Source: Halanaerobiaceae bacterium (GTDB lineage: Bacteria > Bacillota_F > Halanaerobiia > Halanaerobiales > CSSED10-376). Taken from it: a DNA stretch of 13,728 nucleotides. Within the stretch, counting starts at the first letter, position 1; every line of letters starts with the position of its first letter. Made by a program: the position numbers and the translations under genes. A model generated the notes under the pieces. That model worked only from the letters and a program-made list of their open reading frames with translations, was not told the DNA's origin and made no database searches. Where the stretch lies: positions 1-13,728 of the forward strand of contig PWOK01000144.1 of NCBI GenBank assembly GCA_003557445.1. The letters are read 5' to 3'. Positions 1 through 8,420 of the stretch are shown in pieces.

Positions 1-1756
1 AAATAATACTGAGGAACTAACAGGAGAATATCAGGTAATGGATTTTACAGAATTAAATACAACAGGAACTTATAAAATAAAAGCCGGGGATTTAGAAACA
101 AAAGAGTTTGAAATCTCAGATAATATTTGGCAGCCAGTATTTTGGAAAAATTTAAATTTTTTTTATTGTATGCGTTGTGGTTTTGAAGTTCCGGGAATTC
201 ATGGCAGATGTCATGATGATTTTTTATGTGAGCATGAAAATAAAAAGATTAGAGTTAATGGTGGATGGCATGATGCTGCAGATTTAAGTCAAAATAAAGA
301 AAATACTGCAGAAGCTGTTTATGCTATGTTTAGACTTGTGGAAAAATTACAGAAGGAAAAAGTAGAACAGAAGTTGCTGGATAGTTTAATTGAAGAGGCA
401 ATCTGGGGACTGGACTGGCTCCGTTATACAGATTTTCGCAATGGCTGGCGTCATGAAAGATCTGCCCACCGTTTCTGGAGTAATGGTAAGATAGGTGATT
501 ATGATGATGTTCTTAGAAAGGCAGGTAATAGTTCATTTATAGCCTATCACTGCGCCGAAGCAGAGGCAATTGCAGCCAGAGTATTGAAAGAAATTGATCC
601 TGACCGTTCAGAGGATAGTCTTAAACTCGCTGAACAGACTTTTAAGCTGGCAAGTAAAGAACTAATACTACAAAAAGCAAATATTGAAACAATTTCTGCA
701 GCAATTACAGCAGCTGCAGAACTTTATCAAAATACAGAAAAAGATGAATATAGCCAAAAAGCTGTTTTTCTGGCTGAATATTTATTAAAATGTCAGCAGC
801 ATTTTGTTGAAAAAGGTATGAATAAAAATATTACAGGTTATTTTTACAGAACTCCTGAACACAAACAACTTTATACTTCAGGACATTTTGGTATAGAACA
901 CAAACCAATTGTAGCTTTAGTGCGTCTTTGTGAGATATTACCCGATCATCCTGAATGGATAAAATGGTATGCGGCAGTAACCATTCATTCAGAGTATTAT
1001 CAAAAAGAAATTTCTTCTTTTACTACTCCCTATAAACACCCACCCAACTCTCTGAAAAAAGTAAGCAAAAAGGATGATAGAAGACTAAAATACCAGGTTG
1101 GTAAAGAATGGTATTTAAAACTATTTCCAGAACGTGGTGATAATGCCACTTCCCTTGCTTCCATTAAAAGCCTATCAACAGCTGCCAATTTTCGAAGAAA
1201 TGAAGAACTGAGCAAGTTATGTCTTGAACAGCTCTACTGGTATTTGGGATTAAACCCTTTTTGTAAAAGTCTTATATATGGAGAAGGATATGATTGGTCT
1301 ACATATTATGCTTATAGTGGAGATATAATAGGTTCACTGGCAGTTGGTATAAGATCACTGGATGGTATAAACCCTTACTGGCCGGTTACCAATACCTGGA
1401 TTTTCAGGGAGATCTGGATGCATCCAGTATATCTCTGGATGTGGATTATGGAAGATGTCTGGAAGCCAGTGAAAAACAGAGAAGAATATTTTAAGGTAAA
1501 AAAAAGAAAAATTAACAATGAAGAAATAGAGATAATGGTAGAATTAAAAACGGAGACAGAGATTAATAAATACAAATTAAAAATGTATAACCTGGAACTG
1601 TCTGAAAGAAATGAAGATCCAAAAAAAGTAAAAGTAGATGAAAAAATCAATTTCAAATGGAAAACAAGAATAAAAGACTTAGAAAAACCCTGGGTAGCAG
1701 TAGTAATCCCTGATAATAATTATAAGGAAGGTCAGGATTTGACAGATATTTTTTAA
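1..1756 (+). CDS. Family 9 glycoside hydrolase-like protein, 5' end outside window (tandem copy 1)
   Basis: The reading frame is open from base 2. The 12 codons before the ATG at 38 align with the end of the Ig-like domain of the downstream paralogue, so ATG 38 is internal and the true start lies left of the window. Numbering from that Met: tail of the CelD_N-type Ig-like domain (about 1-28), then a GH9 (alpha/alpha)6-barrel catalytic domain with a Cys cluster (C44, C47, C58, C64), the GGWHDAAD motif (D79, D82; the family normally has DAGD, holding the catalytic base) and a C-terminal REIWMHP segment whose E458 is the likely general acid. A tail of about 90 residues ends with KPWVAVVIPD, shared with copy 2. 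GH9 enzymes cleave beta-1,4-glucosidic or glucosaminidic bonds by inversion. Substrate cannot be told from sequence; by analogy with other Ig-GH9 proteins it could be cello-, gluco- or chitosan-oligosaccharides. Copy 2 follows after 62 nt and has no visible promoter of its own, so the two are probably co-transcribed. Confidence 0.87.
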   Translation, partial: NNTEELTGEYQVMDFTELNTTGTYKIKAGDLETKEFEISDNIWQPVFWKNLNFFYCMRCGFEVPGIHGRCHDDFLCEHENKKIRVNGGWHDAADLSQNKENTAEAVYAMFRLVEKLQKEKVEQKLLDSLIEEAIWGLDWLRYTDFRNGWRHERSAHRFWSNGKIGDYDDVLRKAGNSSFIAYHCAEAEAIAARVLKEIDPDRSEDSLKLAEQTFKLASKELILQKANIETISAAITAAAELYQNTEKDEYSQKAVFLAEYLLKCQQHFVEKGMNKNITGYFYRTPEHKQLYTSGHFGIEHKPIVALVRLCEILPDHPEWIKWYAAVTIHSEYYQKEISSFTTPYKHPPNSLKKVSKKDDRRLKYQVGKEWYLKLFPERGDNATSLASIKSLSTAANFRRNEELSKLCLEQLYWYLGLNPFCKSLIYGEGYDWSTYYAYSGDIIGSLAVGIRSLDGINPYWPVTNTWIFREIWMHPVYLWMWIMEDVWKPVKNREEYFKVKKRKINNEEIEIMVELKTETEINKYKLKMYNLELSERNEDPKKVKVDEKINFKWKTRIKDLEKPWVAVVIPDNNYKEGQDLTDIF

Positions 1757-1760
1757 ATCA

Positions 1761-1780
1761 GTGCCAGGTACCTTCCGGAA
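1761..1780. repeat. Two overlapping 8-bp palindromes between the GH9 genes
   Basis: The 62-nt spacer between the two GH9 genes holds a GC-richer patch. AGGTACCT (1766-1773) and TTCCGGAA (1773-1780) are each perfect palindromes sharing one base, preceded by GTGCC. It stands out from the AT-rich surroundings. It may be a remnant of a dispersed intergenic repeat or a small regulatory site; it has no T-run and so is not a terminator. A single copy in this window cannot settle this. Confidence 0.35.
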
Positions 1781-1818
1781 TATGTAAAAATATATCGAAA
1801 AAAAGGAGAGAAAATAAA

Positions 1819-4332
1819 TTGAAAAAGATAAAACAATCAATGCCCATGAAAATTAATTATAAGGAAACAGAATTATACCGTTTGCTTCAGAAAGAAGTTC
1901 TGGACAGTAAAACAATAGATTTGACAGAGGAAGCAGACTGGCAGGTTAATGGTCAGGCTGAAATATCCTTCACTACAGATTTAACTAAAGATGGAGAGAA
2001 GGCTGTACAGATGACAGCACCTTTTCGTGGAGGCAAACAGACAGGAGAACCGGGAGTTGGAAGCCTTGGATATGCTGAAATAGTTAGGTTGTTTGACCGG
2101 GAAGACTGGAGTGATTATAATCGGGTTTCTTTCTGGGTTTATACAGAAGCACCCGGGCATAATTATGTTAATATATTAAATAAAATTTCAAACGCTGATA
2201 ATGAAGATGAACCTGAAGAAACAATGCAGGGAAAAAAAAGAAATCATTTTACAATAGTTAATACAGGTGAATGGACTCAGGTTGTCTGGGAAATACCTGA
2301 TCTGCCAAGGGATAAAATTATTAAATTGAATTTTGGATATGAAATGAGGGGGAAAAAGTTTCCACATGCCAGTGATCATCTAACTTTTACAATAGACAAC
2401 CTGAAAGTGGAAAAAGTAAAAGCAGATCATATAGAAGGCTGGAATATTGCTCCAGGAAAGATTTCTTTTTCTCATACAGGTTATGTGGTTGATAGTACTA
2501 AACAGGCCCTGGCTACAGATTTGGAAAAGGACACTTTTTCAATAATAGATACTGTAAGTGATGAAGTGGTTTATGAAGGATCAGTAGAAACAATTAAAAA
2601 AACAACCGGTAAATTTCAATTAATGGATTTTACAGACTTTAAAAAACCTGGTACTTATCAACTAAAAACAGGTGACCGAAAGACCCGTCAATTTAAGATA
2701 GGAAATGATATCTGGCAGCAAATATTATGGAAGAACATTAATTTCTTTTATTGTATGCGATGTGGTTATGAAGTTCCGGGAAGTCATGCCAGATGCCATG
2801 ATGATTTTTTCTGTGAACATCAGGGAAAAAAAATTAGAGTTAATGGAGGATGGCATGATGCTGCGGATTTAACACAGTTAAAGGGAAATACAGCAGAAGC
2901 GGTTTATGCTATGTTTCGTTTACTGGAACGTTTACAGGAAGAACAAGCTGATAAAAATCTTATAGACAGGCTTATTGAAGAAGCAGTCTGGGGCCTGGAC
3001 TGGTTACGTTACACTGATTTTCGCAATGGTTGGCGTCAGGGAGGAGCAGCTCATCGTTTCTGGAGTAATGGAAAAACTGGTGATTATGATGATGTTATCA
3101 AAAAGGCCAGAAAAAGTTCAAAAACAGGATTTTTATGTGTAGAAGCGGAAACAGCGGCTGCCCGTGTACTGCAGGATATTGATCCTGATCGAGCAGCAGA
3201 TTGCAGAAAACTGGCTTATCAGACTTTTAATTTTATCTGTGAAGATTTTAATATTAAAGAAGCAGGACTATCAAAGGCATCATATGCTACAACAGCCGCT
3301 ATAGAGTTATATGACCTTACAGGGGAAAAAAAATATGCAGATAAAGCAGTTGTTTATGCTGATTATATACTTGCCTGTCAGGCCAGGAAAATAAAAAAGG
3401 AGTTTTCATATCCAATTACCGGTTATTTTTATAACAATACTGACAAAAAGGATCTTTATATTTCCGGTCATTTTGGGATTGAATATAAACCTGTTGTAGC
3501 TTTAAGCCGACTCTGTGAAGTTTTACCTGATCATGAAAACTGGATTAAATGGTACAGTGCAGTAGTTATTCATTCAGAATATTATCTTAAACAACTGTCC
3601 AAATTTACAGAGCCTTTTAAACACCCTGTAAATTCTCTCATGAAGGTTGAAAATCCTCAGGAAAACTCAGTAGCAGCAGCCGGTGATGATTATAAAATTG
3701 GTGACAAATGGTATGTTAAACCCTTTCAAAATCGGGGTAATAATGCAACTTCTCTTGCGTCCATTAAGAGTCTTTCTGCTGCAGCCAGACTCAGAAATAA
3801 ACCAGGGCTTGGACAATTATCTACAGAACAGCTTTACTGGTATTTAGGATTAAATCCATTCTGTAAAAGTCTTGTTTATGGAGAAGGGTATGACTGGTCA
3901 ACTTTTTATAACTATGATGGTGATATTATAGGTTCTATGGCCGTTGGTATTAGATCACTAAATGGATATGAGCCATACTGGCCGGTAACCAATACCTGGA
4001 TATTTAGAGAAGTTTGGATGCATCCAGTTTATTTATGGATGTGGATTATGCAGGATCTCTGGAAACCTTTAAAACATGGAAATAAATTCAAGATAGAAAA
4101 ACAAATAAACAAAGATGATCAACTGGAAATATTACTGGAAGTAAGTAATAGTGGTGATATTAAAAAATTTAATTTAGAATATTATAATCTTGAACTTAAG
4201 GAAGAAAAAGATTATAATCTTCAACATATCTGGAAAGTAAAAATAAAGGATTTATCCAAACCCTGGGTAGCAGTAGTTATTCCTGATGGGAAAAAGCATA
4301 AGAGTTTTGATATTTCAGGTAATTTATTTTAA
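1819..4332 (+). CDS. Family 9 glycoside hydrolase-like protein with N-terminal beta-sandwich and Ig-like domains (tandem copy 2)
   Basis: An 837-aa protein starting at TTG. The start is chosen because AAAAGGAGAG (1801-1810) lies 8 nt upstream; the alternative ATGs (1840, 1846) lack a ribosome site. Domains: about 35-200 a CBM-like beta-sandwich rich in aromatic and polar residues; about 208-297 a CelD_N Ig-like domain; about 300-750 the GH9 catalytic barrel; about 755-837 a small C-terminal domain. Visible motifs: Cys cluster C312/C315/C326/C332 (GH9 enzymes of the CelD type bind zinc near here), GGWHDAAD with D347 and D350 as likely water-activating Asp, N642-A-T-S-L, and REVWMHP with E731 as likely general acid. 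The N-terminus (MKKIKQSMPMKINYKETE) has no hydrophobic stretch, so the enzyme is probably cytoplasmic and acts on imported oligosaccharides rather than polymer. DAAD replaces the usual DAGD in both copies. Family assignment is firm; substrate is unknown. Confidence 0.88.
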   Translation: MKKIKQSMPMKINYKETELYRLLQKEVLDSKTIDLTEEADWQVNGQAEISFTTDLTKDGEKAVQMTAPFRGGKQTGEPGVGSLGYAEIVRLFDREDWSDYNRVSFWVYTEAPGHNYVNILNKISNADNEDEPEETMQGKKRNHFTIVNTGEWTQVVWEIPDLPRDKIIKLNFGYEMRGKKFPHASDHLTFTIDNLKVEKVKADHIEGWNIAPGKISFSHTGYVVDSTKQALATDLEKDTFSIIDTVSDEVVYEGSVETIKKTTGKFQLMDFTDFKKPGTYQLKTGDRKTRQFKIGNDIWQQILWKNINFFYCMRCGYEVPGSHARCHDDFFCEHQGKKIRVNGGWHDAADLTQLKGNTAEAVYAMFRLLERLQEEQADKNLIDRLIEEAVWGLDWLRYTDFRNGWRQGGAAHRFWSNGKTGDYDDVIKKARKSSKTGFLCVEAETAAARVLQDIDPDRAADCRKLAYQTFNFICEDFNIKEAGLSKASYATTAAIELYDLTGEKKYADKAVVYADYILACQARKIKKEFSYPITGYFYNNTDKKDLYISGHFGIEYKPVVALSRLCEVLPDHENWIKWYSAVVIHSEYYLKQLSKFTEPFKHPVNSLMKVENPQENSVAAAGDDYKIGDKWYVKPFQNRGNNATSLASIKSLSAAARLRNKPGLGQLSTEQLYWYLGLNPFCKSLVYGEGYDWSTFYNYDGDIIGSMAVGIRSLNGYEPYWPVTNTWIFREVWMHPVYLWMWIMQDLWKPLKHGNKFKIEKQINKDDQLEILLEVSNSGDIKKFNLEYYNLELKEEKDYNLQHIWKVKIKDLSKPWVAVVIPDGKKHKSFDISGNLF

Positions 4333-4407
4333 AGAACTATATAAAAAGGATTTCTTGATTTTTTAAAGAATATATATAATAATAAATCAAAATAAGGGGG
4401 CTGTTTA
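4333..4407 (+). promoter_or_regulatory. Spacer upstream of phoU, weak promoter candidate
   Basis: This is an AT-rich 75-nt gap. TATAAT at 4375-4380 is a good -10, but no proper -35 lies 16-18 nt upstream: TTGATT at 4355-4360 is only 14 nt away. No convincing terminator follows the GH9 gene. The ribosome site AAGGGGG (4394-4400) sits 7 nt before the phoU ATG. Confidence 0.3.
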
Positions 4408-5058
4408 ATGAAAAATATTGAAAAAAAGAGAGAGCAATTATTTGAGGATTTAAGTGATATGAGTGAAATAGCCGAGGAAATGCTGCAAAATTCAATTATA
4501 GCTCTGGATAAAAAAGATGTAGATTTAGCCAAAAATATTATAAATAGAGATGATGTACTGGATAATTACCAGATAACTATTGAAGAAGAAATAGCAGGGC
4601 TTCTAAATCATGATAAACCATTTACTAAAGATTGTTCACTAACTATTGCTATCTTAAAAATAGCCTGTGATTTTGAAAGAATAGGGGATCATGCTACAAA
4701 TATTGCAGAGATAGTTCTGGAATTGAAGAATGAAGAGTATTTACAACCACTGGTAATGATTCCTGAACTCAGTGAAATAGTTTTAGATATGCTTGATGCA
4801 GTACTGGAAGCTTTCATTACCAGAAATGCAGATCTGGCTGAAGCTGTTTGCCGCAAAGATGAAAGGGCAGATAATATATATGATAAGATTTATAGCCAGG
4901 GTATTAAATTAATCAACAAAAGTGAAGGTACAGCTAATATCAATCAGGTGATAAGATTTATTAATGTAGCTAAATCTCTTGAGAGAATAGGAGATCATGC
5001 AACAAACATTGGAGAACAGACAATATTTGTTGTAACTGGAAAAAGAGTAAAATATTAA
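4408..5058 (+). CDS. phoU: PhoU family phosphate regulatory protein
   Basis: A 216-aa protein, the usual PhoU length, made of two similar three-helix repeats. Each repeat carries the family's metal-binding motif: E90-RIGDHATNIA in the first and E192-RIGDHATNI in the second. PhoU is a cytoplasmic dimer that binds iron or other metal clusters and links phosphate uptake (Pst, or Na/Pi symporters) to the PhoR/PhoB-type two-component system, damping phosphate uptake when phosphate is ample. A strong ribosome site (AAGGGGG, 4394-4400) supports the start. Unusually, no pstSCAB or phoR/phoB gene is adjacent. The downstream partner, 17 nt away, is an amidohydrolase, so the two are probably one transcript. 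A stand-alone PhoU may instead control a Na/Pi cotransporter encoded elsewhere. Confidence 0.93.
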   Translation: MKNIEKKREQLFEDLSDMSEIAEEMLQNSIIALDKKDVDLAKNIINRDDVLDNYQITIEEEIAGLLNHDKPFTKDCSLTIAILKIACDFERIGDHATNIAEIVLELKNEEYLQPLVMIPELSEIVLDMLDAVLEAFITRNADLAEAVCRKDERADNIYDKIYSQGIKLINKSEGTANINQVIRFINVAKSLERIGDHATNIGEQTIFVVTGKRVKY

Positions 5059-5075
5059 TTGATAAGGAGGATTTT

Positions 5076-5939
5076 ATGGAGACAAGATTTATAATTGACT
5101 CACATGTACATTTAACTCCTCCATTTATTTTAAATAATATTGAAAAATATAGAAAGCAGGATGAATATTTTAATTTATTATGCAGTAGTTCTGTAAATGA
5201 AAATATAACAGCAGAAGATTTAATTAAACATATGGAAAAAAACAATATACAAAAATCAGTTGTTTTTGGATTTGCCTTTAAAGATATGGATTTGTGCCAA
5301 AAAGTAAATGATTATATTATTGATAAGATAAAAGAATATCCTGAAAGATTAATAGGGTTTGCAGTTTTAAATCCTTTAACAGGAACAGATATTATAAAAG
5401 AAGAATTAAAACGATGTAAAAAAGCTGGAATTAAAGGGATTGGAGAGTTATTACCTGCAGGGCAAAAATTTAATATTACTGATAGCAACCAGATGTATGC
5501 TATCTGTAATATATGCCAAAAATATAATTGGCCACTTTTAATACACATTAATGAACCTGTAGGACATTATTATAAAGGTAAAACAAAAGATTCTGTAAAA
5601 GAAGGATATATTCTGGCACAAAACTTCCCGGAGACAACTTTTATCTTTGCTCATCTGGGAGGAGGTTTGTGTTTTTATGAATTGATGCCAGAGGTAAAAA
5701 AAACTTTAAAAAAAGTATATTATGATACTGCAGCAGTACCTTTTTTATATAATTCAAAAATATATAATTCATTAAAAGCAGCAGGTGTTACAGATAAAAT
5801 ATTAATGGGTAGTGATTATCCTTTAATATCACCTGTTAAATATATTAAACAGATAGAAAAAACAGACCTGACAGAAAAAGAAGAAAAAGGATTACTGGCA
5901 GGAAATTTTAACAGGATTTTGAAAAAAACAACCAAATAA
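5076..5939 (+). CDS. Metal-dependent amidohydrolase family protein (TIM-barrel hydrolase)
   Basis: A 287-aa protein starting 6 nt after AAGGAGG (5064-5070). It shows the amidohydrolase-2 (Amidohydro_2) pattern of a metal-dependent TIM barrel: DSHVH at the N-terminus (H10, H12), LLIH at H157, FAHLGGG at H193 and MGSDYPL with D247 near the C-terminus, which together form the usual metal centre. GIGELLPAG around E123 marks another barrel strand end. Family members hydrolyse or decarboxylate small molecules; the substrate here cannot be told. The protein has no signal peptide and should be cytoplasmic. It is 17 nt downstream of phoU and ends just before a strong terminator, so it is the second gene of a phoU operon. 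A functional link with phosphate is possible but unproven. Confidence 0.8.
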   Translation: METRFIIDSHVHLTPPFILNNIEKYRKQDEYFNLLCSSSVNENITAEDLIKHMEKNNIQKSVVFGFAFKDMDLCQKVNDYIIDKIKEYPERLIGFAVLNPLTGTDIIKEELKRCKKAGIKGIGELLPAGQKFNITDSNQMYAICNICQKYNWPLLIHINEPVGHYYKGKTKDSVKEGYILAQNFPETTFIFAHLGGGLCFYELMPEVKKTLKKVYYDTAAVPFLYNSKIYNSLKAAGVTDKILMGSDYPLISPVKYIKQIEKTDLTEKEEKGLLAGNFNRILKKTTK

Positions 5940-5947
5940 TAATTAAG

Positions 5948-5970
5948 ACCTGTCCCGGGACAGGTTTTTT
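5948..5970 (+). terminator. Rho-independent terminator of the phoU-amidohydrolase operon
   Basis: ACCTGTCCCGGGACAGGT (5948-5965) is a perfect 18-nt palindrome that folds as a 7-bp stem with a CCGG loop, followed by a run of six T (5965-5970). It begins 8 nt after the amidohydrolase stop codon. Confidence 0.92.
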
Positions 5971-6006
5971 ATTAATGAATTAAAAATAAGGACAGGAGGA
6001 ATATTT

Positions 6007-8370
6007 ATGGCAGAAAAAAGAAAAATAAAAGCCCAACAATTAAAATGTGATTGTCAGCCTGAAAATTTTGATTTTAAAACAACAGCTGAAATTAAACCTT
6101 TTAGTAATGGAATTATTGGCCAAAAAAGAGCTGTTAAAGCCATGCAACTTGGTTTTAAGGTGGAAAAGGAAGGTTATAATATATATATATCCGGTGATAC
6201 AGGAACTGGCAGGACTACTTATGCTAGAACTCTTGCTAGAGAAAAATCTCAAGAAAAGGATATTCCATCAGATCTTTGTTATGTATATAATTTTAATAAT
6301 TCTGAAAAGCCAGAATCACTTCATCTGCCACCAGGATATGGGAAAAAACTTCAGAAAGATATGCAGGAAATGATAAAAGAAATAAAACAGGAAATACCTC
6401 AGGCTTTTTCTGGAGAAGAGTATGAAGAAAAGAAACGAGAAATAATGAGCTCTTATCAACAAAAAACAAGCAAAATAATGGATGACTTTGAACAGGAAAT
6501 TCGTGAAAAAGGGTTTATTTTAAAGAACACGACCCAGGGTCCTTTACCTGCACCAGTTGATGAAAATAATGAGCCTCTTTCACAGGAAGATTTTCAAAAA
6601 ATGGATGAAGAAAAACGCAAACAATTACGTAACGAAAGTCAGAAGATACAAAATCAACTGGATCAACTCATGAGCAAAATTCATAAAATTAAATCTGAAG
6701 CTCATAAAAAATTAAAAGAAGAAGAAAAGAAGATAGCTTTATCAGTTATTCAACCTATTTTAGATAATTTAAAAAGGAAATACAGCAAATGTAAGGAAAT
6801 AAAAGAGTATTTAAATGATGTACAGGAAGATATTATTGAAAATATAAATAAATTTAAAAATAAAAAAGATAAAAATTCATCACCATTTCCCATGATGAAT
6901 GGTAAAGAAGATTTTTTCAAACGATATAAGATTAATTTATTGGTCGATAATAAAGATAAAGAAGGGGCCCCTGTAATTTATGAGTCAAATCCCACCTATT
7001 ATAATCTTTTTGGTAAAATAGAAGGAGAAGGGAAATTTGGTACTATAACCACAGATTTTACAATGATAAAAGGAGGTTCCATACATAAAGCCAATGGAGG
7101 GTATTTAATATTAAATGCCCGAGATGTATTATCTAATCCTTTCTCATGGCAGACATTAAAAAGGACTTTAATTAATCAGGAAATAGTTATTGAAAACATA
7201 GGTGAACAGTATAGAACTGTTCCAGTGAAATCTTTAAAACCGGAAGCAATACCTGTTAATATAAAAGTAATAATGATTGGCAATCCTTTTATTTATCAAT
7301 TATTATATAATTATGATGAACAGTTTGAAAAATTATTTAAAATTAAGGCAGATTTTGATGTGGTAATGGATAGAAACCAGGAAAATATGCAGGAATTTGC
7401 ATCTTTTATAGCCTGTGTTTGTGAAAATGAAAAGCTCAAACATTTTACTGTAGAAGCTGTTGGTAAAGTAATAGAATACAGCAGCAGATTAACCGGGGAT
7501 CGCAAAAAAATGACAACCAGATTTAATGAACTTCTGGAAATAATATATGAAGCAAATGCCTGGTCTGATGGAGAGAAAGATTTTTTAACTGCAGAAAATG
7601 TAAAAAAAGCAGTACTTGAAAAAGAAAAAAGAGCCAATCTGGTGGAAGAAAAAATTCTGGAAATGATTGAAAGAGATCATATTCTGGTTGATGTTGAGGG
7701 GACTGTTTGTGGTCAAATAAATGGTTTATCAGTTTTACAGACAGGTCAATATAAATTTGGCAGACCATCCAGAATTACTGCTCAAACTTATCCTGGGAAA
7801 GAAGGTGTTATAAATATTGAAAGAGAAGTAAAATTAAGCGGGAAAGTTCATAATAAAGGTGTTATGATTATGGCAGGTTTTCTGGGGGGTAAATATGCAA
7901 AAGATAAACCGTTAAGCCTTTCAGCTTCTCTTGCTTTTGAGCAGAGCTATGGAGGAGTAGATGGAGATAGTGCTTCCTGTGCTGAATTAATAGCTTTATT
8001 GTCGGCCATTGCAGAAATCCCTGTCAAACAGGAACTGGCAATAACTGGCTCTATGAATCAGAAGGGAAAAGTACAACCAATAGGGGGAGTAAATGAAAAA
8101 GTAGAAGGCTTTTATCGCACCTGTAAAATTAAGGGGTTAACCGGAAATCAGGGAGTAATTATCCCTGCACAGAATGTGGAAAATTTAATGTTAAAACAGG
8201 AAATTATTGATGCTGTTGAAAAAGAAAAATTCAGTATTTATATTGTAAAAGAGATAGATCAGGCTATAGAAATAATGCTTGATAAACCAGCTGAAATAGT
8301 TCATGATAAAGTTAAGAAAGCACTTGATGAATATGCAAGTAAAATAAATAAATTCACTAAAAATGACTAA
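6007..8370 (+). CDS. Lon-related ATP-dependent protease (AAA_32 / LonC-type)
   Basis: A 787-aa protein with AGGAGGA (5994-6000) 6 nt before the ATG. The N-terminal half is an AAA-type ATPase domain of the Lon-related AAA_32 class with the P-loop G63-DTGTGRT (Arg in place of the usual Lys, as I recall is common in this class). It is split by a long charged coiled-coil insertion at about 115-290 (Lys/Glu/Gln-rich). The C-terminal third is the Lon protease domain: GVDGDSAS gives the catalytic Ser655 and GGVNEKVEGF gives Lys698, spaced as in Lon. It lacks Lon's N-terminal substrate-binding domain. The likely role is cytoplasmic quality-control proteolysis of damaged or regulatory proteins; its substrates are not known. 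It is a single-gene unit between two terminators, and only 36 nt separate the upstream terminator from its start. Confidence 0.93.
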   Translation: MAEKRKIKAQQLKCDCQPENFDFKTTAEIKPFSNGIIGQKRAVKAMQLGFKVEKEGYNIYISGDTGTGRTTYARTLAREKSQEKDIPSDLCYVYNFNNSEKPESLHLPPGYGKKLQKDMQEMIKEIKQEIPQAFSGEEYEEKKREIMSSYQQKTSKIMDDFEQEIREKGFILKNTTQGPLPAPVDENNEPLSQEDFQKMDEEKRKQLRNESQKIQNQLDQLMSKIHKIKSEAHKKLKEEEKKIALSVIQPILDNLKRKYSKCKEIKEYLNDVQEDIIENINKFKNKKDKNSSPFPMMNGKEDFFKRYKINLLVDNKDKEGAPVIYESNPTYYNLFGKIEGEGKFGTITTDFTMIKGGSIHKANGGYLILNARDVLSNPFSWQTLKRTLINQEIVIENIGEQYRTVPVKSLKPEAIPVNIKVIMIGNPFIYQLLYNYDEQFEKLFKIKADFDVVMDRNQENMQEFASFIACVCENEKLKHFTVEAVGKVIEYSSRLTGDRKKMTTRFNELLEIIYEANAWSDGEKDFLTAENVKKAVLEKEKRANLVEEKILEMIERDHILVDVEGTVCGQINGLSVLQTGQYKFGRPSRITAQTYPGKEGVINIEREVKLSGKVHNKGVMIMAGFLGGKYAKDKPLSLSASLAFEQSYGGVDGDSASCAELIALLSAIAEIPVKQELAITGSMNQKGKVQPIGGVNEKVEGFYRTCKIKGLTGNQGVIIPAQNVENLMLKQEIIDAVEKEKFSIYIVKEIDQAIEIMLDKPAEIVHDKVKKALDEYASKINKFTKND

Positions 8371-8384
8371 AATATTTATCAATC

Positions 8385-8420
8385 AGGACAATTCTTTTAA
8401 GGATTGTCCTTTAATTTTTT
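8385..8420 (+). terminator. Terminator of the Lon-like protease gene, overlapping the 3' end of the convergent gene
   Basis: AGGACAAT (8385-8392) pairs with ATTGTCCT (8403-8410); one G-T and one C-G pair extend the stem to 10, around a TTTTAA loop. The T-rich tract 8410-8420 follows on the + strand. The right arm is inside the 3' end of the minus-strand comFB-like gene, whose stop codon is in the loop (8397-8399). The hairpin could serve both strands, but the T-run is good only on +. Confidence 0.8.

Noticed and set aside
38..40. ATG at 38 as true start of the first GH9 gene
   Set aside because: The frame is open upstream to the window edge and the upstream codons align with the Ig-like domain of the paralogue.
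4352..4370. Hairpin after the second GH9 gene as a terminator
   Set aside because: Only a 5-bp AT-rich stem (TTCTT/AAGAA) with no T-run after it.
6047..6373. 108-codon open frame on + inside the Lon-like gene
   Set aside because: It is a +1 shadow of the well-supported protease frame, low in complexity (Ile/Leu/Lys-rich) and has no ribosome site.
7311..7637. 108-codon open frame on - inside the Lon-like gene
   Set aside because: Antisense shadow rich in Ser/Phe/Leu, as expected opposite a Lys/Glu-rich coding strand; no ribosome site or family motif.
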